A stretch of 64,000 bases of DNA from Rhizobiales bacterium IMCC20636. Its GTDB lineage: Bacteria; Pseudomonadota; Alphaproteobacteria; Rhizobiales; GCA-2746425. Under the pieces are notes generated by a model. The model ran no database searches and had not been told where the DNA came from. It saw nothing but the letters and a program-made list of their open reading frames with translations. How positions within the stretch are numbered: position 1 is the stretch's first letter; each line of letters opens with the position of its first letter. Both the position numbers and the translations under genes were made by a program. This document shows, one piece after another, positions 51,523-60,267 of this stretch. Location of the stretch: positions 1,333,001 through 1,397,000 of the forward strand of contig CP018226.1 in assembly GCA_016865015.1 (NCBI GenBank), given 5' to 3'.

Positions 51523-51850
51523 TTATATGATAATATATGCGCTGCACCTTCAGTGTCAGGCTCCAAAGCGTGTTTTACCTTGTGCCCGGGCCGGCGGCCA
51601 TAACCAGTGTTTACACAGCGATGCCTGCAGCCGCGATGTGGTGTGTAAAGTGGCTGCGTCAGCAACCTCGGCCTGATTGAACTTGCCAGCCAGCATTGCT
51701 TCAAGTCCCTCCCATTTCGGGTGACGTATTTTAAGGTTTGCAGGCCTGGATCGCGCGCAAACCAACTGCATATCGAGGGTGTCGAGGCGCAATTGGTTGT
51801 TGCATGGGCATTCTCTTGCAGGGATGCCCATACGTGGATTGTGGAGTCCG
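51523..51850. other. Intergenic stretch without a recognised gene
   Basis: 328 bases between the acetyltransferase and the TPR-protein genes. A 91-codon minus-strand frame (51556-51831) exists, but it has no ribosome site, unusual Trp/Cys content and no recognised homology. I see no RNA gene or repeat here. Confidence 0.4.
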
Positions 51851-53191
51851 TCAGGCCGCCCCGGTGGCTGTGCCGGCGAATGATTTGGCCCTTTTCAGAA
51901 AGTTGCGGTTGACCGGGCTGTGGGGCTTGAGGGCAATGCGTTCATTGGCAAGGGCTTCAGCAACGTCCTTCATCTGCCCGCGAATGGCGGCTTCAGTCAG
52001 GGTCCAGTCGATGATGTCGCGCTGGGCATGGCTGCCGCCAAGGGAGTTGGTGATGAAGCGGGCTTGGTGCAGCCGGTCCACGGCGGTTTCATAGTCTGCC
52101 TGCCAGAATGCGACAAAGCCTTCGACCAGAGAGATCACGGTGCGTTTGCCCCATTCGCCGACTTCAGATCCATTGGCAGGGCTGTTGCGATAGAGTGTCA
52201 GGATCTGGTCCACACGATCCTGACGACCGGCACCCAGATAGGCCATCACGGCGTGCCAGTCGTTGAACGGATAGGTTTTGCCATCAGCATGTGCGTCCCA
52301 GGCGGCGGCAACAGAGCTCCAGCGATTGCCAACATCATGGCCGGTCAGATGAAGCCGCCACAGCAAGGCGGACGCATCCACCAGATCAAGCGCTACAGCA
52401 CTTTGTTCCTGGTCGATTTCGGTGTCGTAAAGGCGAAGCGCTTCGTCCTCTTGCCCAAGATCGAGGTGAAACAGGGACCGGTGCCACCAATTATGAACTT
52501 TGAAAAAATTGTCATCGCCTGTCCAATGGGGTTCCCGTGCAATCATCCAGCCAATGCCATCTTCCGCGCGGCCCTGCATCTCCATGACATGGGCAACCGA
52601 ATGATGTGCCCAGCAATCGAGCGGCTGTATATCGAGTGCCTGGCGCCCAATGTCTTCCGCACGGACATAGTCGCCTGTCTCCTCAAGTCCAAATGAATGC
52701 ATGCCCAAAAGGACAGAATATCCCGGGGTATCGCTTGACCATTTTGGCAACACGCGGGTGATCCGATCACGCAGATTGCGCCCGTTCGCTCGGTAGAAAT
52801 CCATCAGGTGGCCGCATTGAATGGCCACCAGATCGTGTGGATAGGCGATGTTGTGGTGATCAAGCACAAGGGCGGCTGCTGTCCATTCACCGGCGAGCAG
52901 CAGATCGAGGGCTCTGATATGGGATTTCTCCCGGTCAGACAGAGAAAGCGTCTTGGCAGTGTCTACAATCCTCTTTGCCTCTGCCGTTGCCTCCGGCTCC
53001 GTTGCCAATGCGTAAAGATGGGCTTTGGTGATATGGGCCATAGCGAATTCGGGCGTCAGTTCAATGGCCTCATTCAGCAGCGCTACCGGATCACCACGGT
53101 AGATGTTGAACGCTGCGATGGACTGGTTGAACAGGTCGGCTGATTTGGCATTGGCACCGCTCAGGCGGTTTCCTTGTCTGTCGGTAATCAT
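51851..53191 (-). CDS. TTC38-like tetratricopeptide-repeat protein
   Basis: Soluble alpha-helical protein of 446 aa built of TPR-like repeats. DCWAHHSVAHVMEMQGRAED, FKVHNWWHRSLFHLDLGQ and WHAVMAYLGAGRQDRV match the TTC38 family found from bacteria to vertebrates, with its conserved His pairs suggesting a catalytic or metal site. The function is not established. It is divergent from a broken tetR gene, with a long palindrome in the shared promoter. Confidence 0.82.
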   Translation of the reverse strand: MITDRQGNRLSGANAKSADLFNQSIAAFNIYRGDPVALLNEAIELTPEFAMAHITKAHLYALATEPEATAEAKRIVDTAKTLSLSDREKSHIRALDLLLAGEWTAAALVLDHHNIAYPHDLVAIQCGHLMDFYRANGRNLRDRITRVLPKWSSDTPGYSVLLGMHSFGLEETGDYVRAEDIGRQALDIQPLDCWAHHSVAHVMEMQGRAEDGIGWMIAREPHWTGDDNFFKVHNWWHRSLFHLDLGQEDEALRLYDTEIDQEQSAVALDLVDASALLWRLHLTGHDVGNRWSSVAAAWDAHADGKTYPFNDWHAVMAYLGAGRQDRVDQILTLYRNSPANGSEVGEWGKRTVISLVEGFVAFWQADYETAVDRLHQARFITNSLGGSHAQRDIIDWTLTEAAIRGQMKDVAEALANERIALKPHSPVNRNFLKRAKSFAGTATGAA

Positions 53192-53251
53192 CTTCTCTCT
53201 CTTCAGAACCTGTATTCCTCAATCCTATCAGATATCTGCCGGAAAGAGTAA

Positions 53252-53279
53252 TCTCTTGCCCGATATATGGGGCAAGAGA
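53252..53279. promoter_or_regulatory. 10-bp perfect inverted repeat in the TPR-gene/tetR promoter
   Basis: TCTCTTGCCC-N8-GGGCAAGAGA (53252-53261 with 53270-53279), the right size for a TetR dimer. It lies about 60 bases upstream of the TPR-protein gene and directly before the disrupted tetR. Confidence 0.65.
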
Positions 53280-53280
53280 C

Positions 53281-53570
53281 TTGGCCCTTGGTACAGGAAA
53301 CTTGAAGGGCCGAATAAAGAAGGGACAATTGACGCGTCAGCGCTTACTGGACATTGCTGAAACCGGCGTGTTGGCAAAAGGATTTGGCGCGACTTCATTG
53401 ACGAGATCACTGCGAAAGCGGAGATCACAAGGAGCAGTTTCCTCTATCACTTCAAGGGCAAGGACGAGCACGCTCTGGCGTTGTTGCTGCGCTATGCAGA
53501 CACTGAAGTTGCGCTCATTGATTCAATTTTTACGATCATTCCTGTCCCGGTTATTTTCACAGGCCACCTC
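53281..53570 (+). pseudogene. Disrupted tetR-family regulator gene
   Basis: The first frame reads LTRQRLLDIAETGVLAKGFGATS, the start of a TetR helix-turn-helix. After a one-base deletion near 53395 the homology continues in the next frame as DEITAKAEITRSSFLYHFKGKDE, then ALALLLRYADTEVALIDSIF. Recognisable homology ends near 53540, where the convergent SDR gene begins to occupy the sequence. The gene is therefore both frameshifted and lacks its whole ligand-binding domain. A -1 sequencing error could explain the frameshift but not the truncation. Confidence 0.82.
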
Positions 53571-54357
53571 ACTCGGGAACTGCGCCTGCGATGTTCTGAT
53601 CGTAATCGACGATGGAACCGGTCATCACACCGGCTTCGGGGCTGAGCATATAGCTGACGAGTGCTGCCAATTGATCCGGCTTCACAAGCTGGCCCATCGG
53701 GGTGCTGGCTTCGGCCTTTTTCAACCAGTCGTCAGTGGCATCGTGCCAGATTTTTTGAATGTTTGCTTCGCCGGGCGTATCCATCCAGCCAGCATTGATG
53801 CCGTTGCAGCGAATGCGGTCTGACCGGTGGGCGTTGGCGATATTTTTGGTGAGGTTGGACAGGGCGGCCTTTGACGCCGAATAGGGCGTCATGAAGCTCT
53901 GACCCACATGGGATGACATGGACAGAATATTGACAATGCTGCCAGCGGTTTTTTCGGCCAGCAGGTGTTTGATGATACCCTGCATGATAAAAAAGGGACC
54001 GCGCACATTGGTGTTGAAATGGCTTTCAAACACGTCGGGTGTTGTGTCAGTGATGGATCCGCGACCGGTATCTGCTGCCGAATTCACCAAAGCGTTCACC
54101 TGACCAAGAGCCTCTATGCTGCGGGTTACGAGTTTGCTGCAATCATCCAGCTTTGACACATCCGCTGGAATGAAAGTGCAATCGGCACCCAGTGCGTTCA
54201 ACTCAATCGCCGCGCGTTCGCCCCGAGCCAAGTTGCGGCCGCTGATGACGATGCTGCTGGCACCTTCCTGTATCAGCCTGCTTGCAATCGCCAATCCCAG
54301 TCCCTGTGTGCCACCAGTGATGACGGCTTTCGTATCAATATTGCGGCGGTCCATCAT
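53569..54357 (-). CDS. Short-chain dehydrogenase/reductase
   Basis: NAD(P)-dependent SDR of 262 aa: cofactor motif TGGTQGLGLAI (residues 14-24), NSAAD (92-96), and catalytic Tyr159-x3-Lys163 in YSASKAA with Ser148/149. The preceding Gfo/Idh/MocA gene overlaps its start by four bases (ATGA), so the two enzymes probably act in one sugar or polyol oxidation pathway (inference). The C-terminal end MTGSIVDYDQNIAGA is the usual SDR close. Confidence 0.92.
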   Translation of the reverse strand: MMDRRNIDTKAVITGGTQGLGLAIASRLIQEGASSIVISGRNLARGERAAIELNALGADCTFIPADVSKLDDCSKLVTRSIEALGQVNALVNSAADTGRGSITDTTPDVFESHFNTNVRGPFFIMQGIIKHLLAEKTAGSIVNILSMSSHVGQSFMTPYSASKAALSNLTKNIANAHRSDRIRCNGINAGWMDTPGEANIQKIWHDATDDWLKKAEASTPMGQLVKPDQLAALVSYMLSPEAGVMTGSIVDYDQNIAGAVPE

Positions 54358-55382
54358 GAGGTGCGGGCGCTCCAGGTCGGAAGGCCTGTCACGTCTAGTT
54401 CAATGGATCGACCCCATTTGTTGGACAGGGTGGCGGCTTCTGCCAGATAGCTTGCCATGAAACCATCTTTCGCCGTGACCGGGGCCTTGCCGCCCGTCTG
54501 GATCATATGGACGAAGGCTTCGATTTCGCGGCGATAGCTGACCGTGTATCGATCCATGAAGAAGGTTGCATAGGCGTCAGGCGCTGCAAATCGGTCTGGA
54601 CCGAACCATTTGACGCTGGTGTCAGACGGATTGTCGGAAATCAGCATGCCTTTTGCGCCAAACGCCTCAATGCGCTGATCATAGCCATATACAGCGCGCC
54701 TTGAGTTGATAATAACGATCTGCTTTCCGCTTTCACTGACCATCGACACGATAGCAGTGTCGACATCATCGAGTTTGCCAATTTCCGGATCAACAGCGAC
54801 AGTACCTTCAGCCGAAAGCTTGACGATTTCTTCACCAAGCATCCAGCGTGCAATGTCGAAATCATGGATCATCATGTCGCGGAACAGCCCGCCCGAAACC
54901 GGAATGTATTCCAAGGGGGGTGGATAGGGATCGCGGCTGGTAACTGTCAGTTGTTCCAACGCACCAATATCGCCATTGTGTACAGCTGCGTTCACCTTGG
55001 CGTGTCCGGGATCAAAGCGGCGGTTGAAGCCAATGAACACCCTGTCAGCCTTGTCGCCCAATGCGTTTATACAGCGACGAGCTTCAGCCAGGCTGGGGGC
55101 GATGGGCTTTTCGCACATGACCGCCTTTCCAGCTTCGGCAGCTGCCAGAATGAGATCGACATGGGTGTCCGTAGAGGTTGCGACCAGAACGCCCTCGACA
55201 CCGGGATGGTGGATCGCGGCTTCGGCGCTGGCGCAGACTGTTGCGCCGGACTTGTCTCCGAACGCCTTCGCGGCTTGCGGCATGACATCAAAAACACTTA
55301 CGAGTGTGGCACCGGCTTGGGCAATGGCTTTGGCATGAACTTGACCGATGCGCCCGGCACCCAGAAGTGCAATTCCGGTCAT
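54354..55382 (-). CDS. Gfo/Idh/MocA oxidoreductase, inositol 2-dehydrogenase-like
   Basis: NAD-dependent dehydrogenase of 342 aa. Rossmann motif ALLGAGRIGQVHAKAIA (residues 5-21), catalytic Lys in CEKPIAPS, and GGLFRDMMIHDFDIARWMLG with the Asp/His pair characteristic of IolG-type enzymes. GFNRRFDPGH is also typical of IolG. Substrate may be myo-inositol or another cyclitol or sugar; without an iol cluster this is not settled. First gene of a two-gene unit with the SDR, divergent from a LacI regulator. Confidence 0.88.
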   Translation of the reverse strand: MTGIALLGAGRIGQVHAKAIAQAGATLVSVFDVMPQAAKAFGDKSGATVCASAEAAIHHPGVEGVLVATSTDTHVDLILAAAEAGKAVMCEKPIAPSLAEARRCINALGDKADRVFIGFNRRFDPGHAKVNAAVHNGDIGALEQLTVTSRDPYPPPLEYIPVSGGLFRDMMIHDFDIARWMLGEEIVKLSAEGTVAVDPEIGKLDDVDTAIVSMVSESGKQIVIINSRRAVYGYDQRIEAFGAKGMLISDNPSDTSVKWFGPDRFAAPDAYATFFMDRYTVSYRREIEAFVHMIQTGGKAPVTAKDGFMASYLAEAATLSNKWGRSIELDVTGLPTWSARTS

Positions 55383-55522
55383 GGTTGAAAACCCGCAATT
55401 GGTAACGGGGAGCCAAAAGCTTTATAATACAAGGGCATAACCGATATTTTCCTCCAGAAGTTTGTTTCTGATCGTGTTTTGCAAAAAGCTTAGGCGAGAA
55501 GAGCATTGACAGATTGGGTGAA

Positions 55523-55542
55523 CTTGATGGAAACCCATCAAG
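55523..55542. promoter_or_regulatory. Palindrome in the iolG-like/lacI divergent promoter
   Basis: CTTGATGG-AAAC-CCATCAAG, perfect eight-base arms (55523-55530 with 55535-55542), 48 bases before the LacI gene. A likely autoregulatory operator of that regulator. Confidence 0.5.
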
Positions 55543-55590
55543 CTTGGCGCAGATATTTTGTGCTGACTGGCGCGGGCGGGAGAGCAAGCA

Positions 55591-56604
55591 ATGGGACAAA
55601 AGCCAACCCTGCAGCAGGTCGCTGAGGCATGCGGGTTGAGTATCGCAACGGTCGACCGGGTGTTGAACCACCGTGGCGGCGTGAATCCTGAAAAGGAACG
55701 CGTGGTCATGGAGTGGGCTCGTAAACTGAAACTGGATCGCAATCTGGATCGTAAGCCGACCCGGATCTTGCGGGTTGCCGTAGTGACACAACATCCCAGC
55801 AACCCGTTCTTTGAACGGGTGCGGCAGGGCGTTTTGCGCGCCAATCAGGTTTTCTCGGTGCACAATATTCAATTGTCACTGCATTATTTCGATATTCTCA
55901 CGCCGGACAAGACCGCTGCTCTGATCCGCAGACTGAGCGGGCAGGCGGATGCCTTGCTGATTTCAGTTAACGAACATCCTCAGATAAAGGAAGCGGTTGA
56001 TGCGGCGGCGGCTGCCATTCCGGTTCTCAGTTTTGTCAGTGACGTATCAAACAGCGCGCGCAGAGCCTATGTGGGCCCCGACAATTTCAAGACCGGTCGC
56101 GTGGCTGGCGATCTGATGGGACGCTTTCTGGGGACTGAGGGCGGGGATATCGTGATCGTGGCGGGCAGTTATCAGTTGATGGACCATCACGCCCGGAGAA
56201 ATGGGTTTTATGAGCTGTTGAAGGAACGATATCCGTCCTGTCGCATTATTGAAGAGATACAGACTCAGGAGAAAATTGAATCGCTGGCAACGGAAGTTGC
56301 GGTGTTGCTGAGAGACAATCCGGGCATTCGCGGCATCTACAGCGTATCGGCCGGAAATCAAGGTATTGCCAAGGCTCTGATTATGCGGTCCTGTGAGAAT
56401 GATGTGACCTTTATCGCGCACGAAATGACACCTGAACGGAAAGCTCTTTTGCAGCGGGGCGTCATCGATGTGATCATCGATCAGGACCCTGAGGGCGAGA
56501 TACTGGTTGCAGTGGAGTTGTTGGCTGATCAATTCGGACGCTGGAATGGAACGGCAAGGGGGCCTTCAACGCCCTTTCATCTGTTTTTCCGAGAATCCGT
56601 ATAG
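55591..56604 (+). CDS. LacI-family transcriptional regulator
   Basis: Regulator of 337 aa. The N-terminal LacI helix-turn-helix PTLQQVAEACGLSIATVDRVLNHRGGV (residues 5-31) is followed by a periplasmic-binding-protein-like sensor with RVAVVTQHPSNPFFERVRQG, VGPDNFKTGRVAGDLMGRFLG and VAGSYQLMDHHARRNGFYEL. The sensor resembles the sugar-binding Peripla_BP_4 type found in regulators of rhizobial inositol and sugar genes. Divergent to the dehydrogenase pair, which it most likely controls (inference). Confidence 0.9.
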   Translation: MGQKPTLQQVAEACGLSIATVDRVLNHRGGVNPEKERVVMEWARKLKLDRNLDRKPTRILRVAVVTQHPSNPFFERVRQGVLRANQVFSVHNIQLSLHYFDILTPDKTAALIRRLSGQADALLISVNEHPQIKEAVDAAAAAIPVLSFVSDVSNSARRAYVGPDNFKTGRVAGDLMGRFLGTEGGDIVIVAGSYQLMDHHARRNGFYELLKERYPSCRIIEEIQTQEKIESLATEVAVLLRDNPGIRGIYSVSAGNQGIAKALIMRSCENDVTFIAHEMTPERKALLQRGVIDVIIDQDPEGEILVAVELLADQFGRWNGTARGPSTPFHLFFRESV

Positions 56605-56678
56605 CTAACGAATTCTTTATTGATACAATGATAAGGTAACACTCGTTAAGAGAGTGTCGTTTCGGGAAGGACCGATCG

Positions 56679-57362
56679 TTGAGTGAACAAGCAAAAGAAC
56701 TCGCTGGAGTCAAAAGCGGGACACATTTGGCAACACGCCGGGCATTTTTGCTGGGCGCGGCAGCTGTAGGGCTGGCCGGATGTTCAGGGTCTTCCGATCG
56801 ATGGGCTCAAATGCAGGAAAGCAATTCATACAGCAGTGCTTATGGGCCGCTTCCGAATGAGCCATATCCAATTCCGGCAGTGAACATAAAGAGCGTTCCT
56901 CGCCAGTTTCAACGGCAGCTTGTAAACTATCGCGGTGCAGAACCAGCAGGAACGGTGGTTATCGATCCTCAGAACCGCCATCTGTATCTGGTTCGTGGCG
57001 ACGGACAGGCCGTGCGCTACGGTATTGGCGTCGGGCGTCAGGGATTTGCCTGGAGCGGTCGTGCCAAGATCGGGGCCAAGAAAGAATGGCCTACCTGGAC
57101 ACCACCAAGTGAGATGATTGATCGTCAGCCTGAGCTGGAAGAGTATCGTGGCGGCATGCAGCCTGGCCTGCAGAATCCGCTGGGCGCGCGCGCTTTGTAT
57201 CTGTACGAAGATGGCCGTGATACGCTGTATCGCATCCATGGCACGAATGAGCCGTGGAGCATTGGCAAGGCGGTTTCATCAGGCTGTATCCGTCTGTTCA
57301 ATCAGGACATCATTGACCTTTACAGGAGAGTCAATGTTGGTGCGGAAGTGGTTGTTTTATAA
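56679..57362 (+). CDS. L,D-transpeptidase (YkuD) lipoprotein
   Basis: Peptidoglycan cross-linking or lipoprotein-anchoring enzyme of 227 aa. The N-terminus combines a twin arginine (TRRAFLLGAAAVGLAGC) with a lipobox at Cys35, suggesting a Tat-exported lipoprotein. The YkuD catalytic site has His187 in YRIHGTNEPWSIG and Cys203 in SSGCIRL. In Hyphomicrobiales such enzymes are numerous and support polar growth and outer-membrane anchoring. The start is TTG at 56679; GGGAAGG lies about ten bases before it. Confidence 0.92.
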   Translation: MSEQAKELAGVKSGTHLATRRAFLLGAAAVGLAGCSGSSDRWAQMQESNSYSSAYGPLPNEPYPIPAVNIKSVPRQFQRQLVNYRGAEPAGTVVIDPQNRHLYLVRGDGQAVRYGIGVGRQGFAWSGRAKIGAKKEWPTWTPPSEMIDRQPELEEYRGGMQPGLQNPLGARALYLYEDGRDTLYRIHGTNEPWSIGKAVSSGCIRLFNQDIIDLYRRVNVGAEVVVL

Positions 57363-57489
57363 GGGTAACCCTTTGTTCAATAACTTGTGACGAATCGCAG
57401 GCTAAAAGCCGTTTTTTCAGTTTAGCTTGCGCCTGACCGATTGAATTTCGTAAGGTTCTGTGTCTTTTTTTGCACAGAGGTATCCGATC

Positions 57490-58275
57490 ATGGCCATTCG
57501 CACGCTGGTGTGGGGCGAAAACGTCCACGACCGGGAAAGCAAGATTGTCCAGAATATTTATCCAGACGGCATGCACACTGCAATTGCTGATGGGCTGAAC
57601 GAGGATGACGGCCTGTCAGCCAGCACTGCGGTGCTTCAGGATGTCGAACATGGGCTCACAGAGCAGCGTCTGGCGGAAACCGATGTTCTGATCTGGTGGG
57701 GACATGCAGCCCATGGCGATGTATCGGACGACATTGTGGATCGTGTGCAGCAACGTGTCTGGGAAGGCATGGGCCTCATTGTGCTGCACTCGGCACACTT
57801 CTCCAAGATTTTCCGGCGGCTAATGGGGACGCCCTGCTCGTTGTGCTGGCGTGAGGCCGGGGAGCGCGAGCGTCTGTGGGTGATCAATCCGGCACATCCG
57901 ATTGTGCAAGGCATCGGCCCCTATTTCGAATTACCAAATGCGGAAATGTATGGCGAACCCTTTGCTGTTCCAGAACCGATGGAAACCGTTCTGGTAAGCT
58001 GGTTTGAAGGCGGGGAAGTGTTTCGGTCCGGCCTGACCTATCAGCGCGGAGCCGGGAAGATTTTCTATTTCCGACCGGGCCATGAGACCTATCCGATTTA
58101 TCACAATGAAGATGTCAAACGGGTGTTGAAAAATGCTGTCCACTGGGCCCGCTCTGCGGCACCGGCTTGGACCAGTGTTGATGATGCGCCTAACCGCCCG
58201 GTTGATCAGGCACTTGAACCGCTGGAGGAAAAAGGGCCACGGTTGCACAAGGATGGCGAAGCAGGGCTTCGCTGA
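57490..58275 (+). CDS. ThuA-domain protein (trehalose-utilisation family)
   Basis: Protein of 261 aa with the class-I glutamine-amidotransferase-like ThuA fold: RTLVWGENVHD, DVLIWWGHAAHGDV, GLIVLHSAHFSKIF and FYFRPGHETYPIYHNEDV. In Sinorhizobium, ThuA and ThuB convert trehalose or related disaccharides through 3-keto derivatives. The ATG at 57490 has GAGG about nine bases upstream. It is followed after 45 bases by a ThuB-like dehydrogenase gene. No thuEFGK transporter is nearby, so the substrate may differ. Confidence 0.87.
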   Translation: MAIRTLVWGENVHDRESKIVQNIYPDGMHTAIADGLNEDDGLSASTAVLQDVEHGLTEQRLAETDVLIWWGHAAHGDVSDDIVDRVQQRVWEGMGLIVLHSAHFSKIFRRLMGTPCSLCWREAGERERLWVINPAHPIVQGIGPYFELPNAEMYGEPFAVPEPMETVLVSWFEGGEVFRSGLTYQRGAGKIFYFRPGHETYPIYHNEDVKRVLKNAVHWARSAAPAWTSVDDAPNRPVDQALEPLEEKGPRLHKDGEAGLR

Positions 58276-58320
58276 CCAGCTATTGGCAAGCTCCAACCAA
58301 CGCTCCAGATCAGGTACCTT

Positions 58321-59367
58321 ATGCAACGACTTCTTATTCTTGGCACTGGCGACATGGCCCGCACACACGCCCGGGCCTTTTCCGATATTCCGGGCTGTGA
58401 GATTGTAGCAGCAGTCGATAATAATCCGGACAATCTGCAGCGTTTCAGCCGCGAGTTCGGCATCAAGATGCAATTTCCTGATTTGGCGAGTGCGATAGAA
58501 TGGGGCGCATTTGATGCGGCTGCGAATGTCACGCCTGATCCCGTGCATCACCCCACCACCATGCAGTTGATTGCCGCTGGAAAGCATGTGTTCTGTGAAA
58601 AACCTTTGGCCGAATCTTATCCTCTGGCTCGGGAAATGGCTGATGCCGTTCACGCTGCGGGACTCATCGGCATGGTCAATCTGACCTATCGCAATGCCAG
58701 CGCCGTCCAGCACGCACATGATCTTGTCCGGTCGGGGCAAATCGGTGCAGTCCGACACTTTGAAGCGAGTTACCTACAAAGCTGGCTTGTTGGAAACCAA
58801 TGGGGCGATTGGCGTACAGAGAAACGCTGGCTTTGGCGGCTATCGGAAGAACATGGCAGTCTTGGCGTATTGGGCGATGTCGGCATTCATATTCTGGATT
58901 TGGCAAGTTACGGTGCAGACAGTTCACCTTCTGCGGTTTCCTGCATGCTGAAGACCTTCAACAAGGCACCTGGAGACCGCATTGGCGATTATCCGCTGAC
59001 CGCCAATGACAGTGCGCTGATGAATGTTGAACTGGAAAATGGTGCGATCGGCGTGGTCGATGCAAGCCGCTTTGCTACCGGTCATGCCAATACATTGAAA
59101 CTTTCCATTTACGGCGATCAGGGCGCAGTACGTCTCGATTTGGACCAAAGCTGGGATCATCTGGATATCTGTCGCGGGGCGAATATTAACACTCAGGCCT
59201 GGGAGCGGATTGAGGCTCCAAAGGTTAAGAGCAACTTCTTCCGCTTTATCGATTCTCTCAATCAGGGGCTGGCACAAGCCCCTGATTTCGAGCGGGGTGC
59301 GCGATTGCAGCAGGTTCTGGATTTGTGCGTTCAATCGAGTGCCGAGGGCAGAACCCTTTCATTGTGA
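58321..59367 (+). CDS. Gfo/Idh/MocA oxidoreductase, ThuB-like
   Basis: NAD(P)-dependent dehydrogenase of 348 aa: LLILGTGDMARTHARAFSDI (residues 3-22), catalytic Lys in CEKPLAES, and GVLGDVGIHILDLASYGA with the Asp/His pair of sugar dehydrogenases. Partner of the ThuA-domain protein; together they probably oxidise a disaccharide to its 3-keto form and process it. No close relation to the iolG-like gene at 54354 beyond the shared fold. Confidence 0.88.
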   Translation: MQRLLILGTGDMARTHARAFSDIPGCEIVAAVDNNPDNLQRFSREFGIKMQFPDLASAIEWGAFDAAANVTPDPVHHPTTMQLIAAGKHVFCEKPLAESYPLAREMADAVHAAGLIGMVNLTYRNASAVQHAHDLVRSGQIGAVRHFEASYLQSWLVGNQWGDWRTEKRWLWRLSEEHGSLGVLGDVGIHILDLASYGADSSPSAVSCMLKTFNKAPGDRIGDYPLTANDSALMNVELENGAIGVVDASRFATGHANTLKLSIYGDQGAVRLDLDQSWDHLDICRGANINTQAWERIEAPKVKSNFFRFIDSLNQGLAQAPDFERGARLQQVLDLCVQSSAEGRTLSL

Positions 59368-59490
59368 AGGGAATTGGTCGTCTCAACCTCTGAGAATTGG
59401 ATAAATTATTCATATTTTCCAATTAGTTTATAAGCCGTAACGCTGGACTTACTGGAAGACAGCTCAACTCTGAGAGAAGCAATCCCTGCC

Positions 59491-60267
59491 ATGGCGCAAA
59501 GTGATGCCGGGCTTATCAGCGGCAAAATACGCGAATTGACGCGGCTCATTCGGGAAACCCGTTTGGCGGACGCGGCACCTGACGTCCCCGGTCAGGCTGA
59601 TTCTGCTACGCCTGCCGCTTCAGGTCTTGCCAGAAAATTTTCTGACAAGCTTCGCGGACAGACACGTCTGGATGCCTTGGCACAAAGTCTGCGCAGCGTG
59701 TATTCTGAAATTCCCAAAGTTGCACAGGCGCGGCAGGATGCCTTTACCTTCGCGCTTTTGCCCGGAAAACCACCACGTTTCTGGGTGGATCTGACCAGTT
59801 TTGTGGTGATGACAGATGGTGGCCAGACCTTTCATTTCATGAAGGATGTGCGAGAAGGTCGCATCACTCTGTTTGAAAGCGACAGTCTGGAAGAGACTGC
59901 CAATGCGATAACCGACTATGTGGCGGAGCGAATTGTTCAACAACGTGCGGCTGGTGACCTGGACGAAGTAGCGGATTCCCACGAAGCAGAATCAGATACA
60001 CAATCGTCGCGGCCGGACCCTCTGCAGACAGATGAACTTGCTCAGCCTGACGATGTCGCGCAGATGGCAAGGTCGGTTGACAGACAAGTATCTCCCCAGA
60101 ACGAACCGGTGGTCAGCCACCCTGTTGCGCCAGTGCCCATCGTGATTCAGCCTGCGCCGGCCAAAACTGACTGGGTAAAACTGTTTCTGGCGTTTGCACT
60201 GGGCCTGTTTGTCGGGGCGGTGGCGTTGTTTCTGGCGGCCTGGTTCCAGACACCTTCTGCGCTTTAA
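59491..60267 (+). CDS. Hypothetical protein with C-terminal membrane anchor
   Basis: Unrecognised 258-residue protein. The N-terminal two thirds are soluble, with a basic helical part (9-75) and a compact domain around FTFALLPGKPPRFWVDLTSF and FHFMKDVREGRITLFESD. A Pro/Asp/Gln-rich, probably disordered segment follows (155-222), and one transmembrane helix ends the protein (about 230-252, LFLAFALGLFVGAVALFLAA). It should be a tail-anchored inner-membrane protein with a cytoplasmic body. Likely conserved in related genera given its ordinary codon use, but no function can be given. Confidence 0.7.
   Translation: MAQSDAGLISGKIRELTRLIRETRLADAAPDVPGQADSATPAASGLARKFSDKLRGQTRLDALAQSLRSVYSEIPKVAQARQDAFTFALLPGKPPRFWVDLTSFVVMTDGGQTFHFMKDVREGRITLFESDSLEETANAITDYVAERIVQQRAAGDLDEVADSHEAESDTQSSRPDPLQTDELAQPDDVAQMARSVDRQVSPQNEPVVSHPVAPVPIVIQPAPAKTDWVKLFLAFALGLFVGAVALFLAAWFQTPSAL

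Noticed and set aside
51556-51831. 91-codon minus-strand frame upstream of the acetyltransferase gene
   Set aside because: No ribosome site, odd composition and no recognised homology; kept only as a note on the intergenic stretch.
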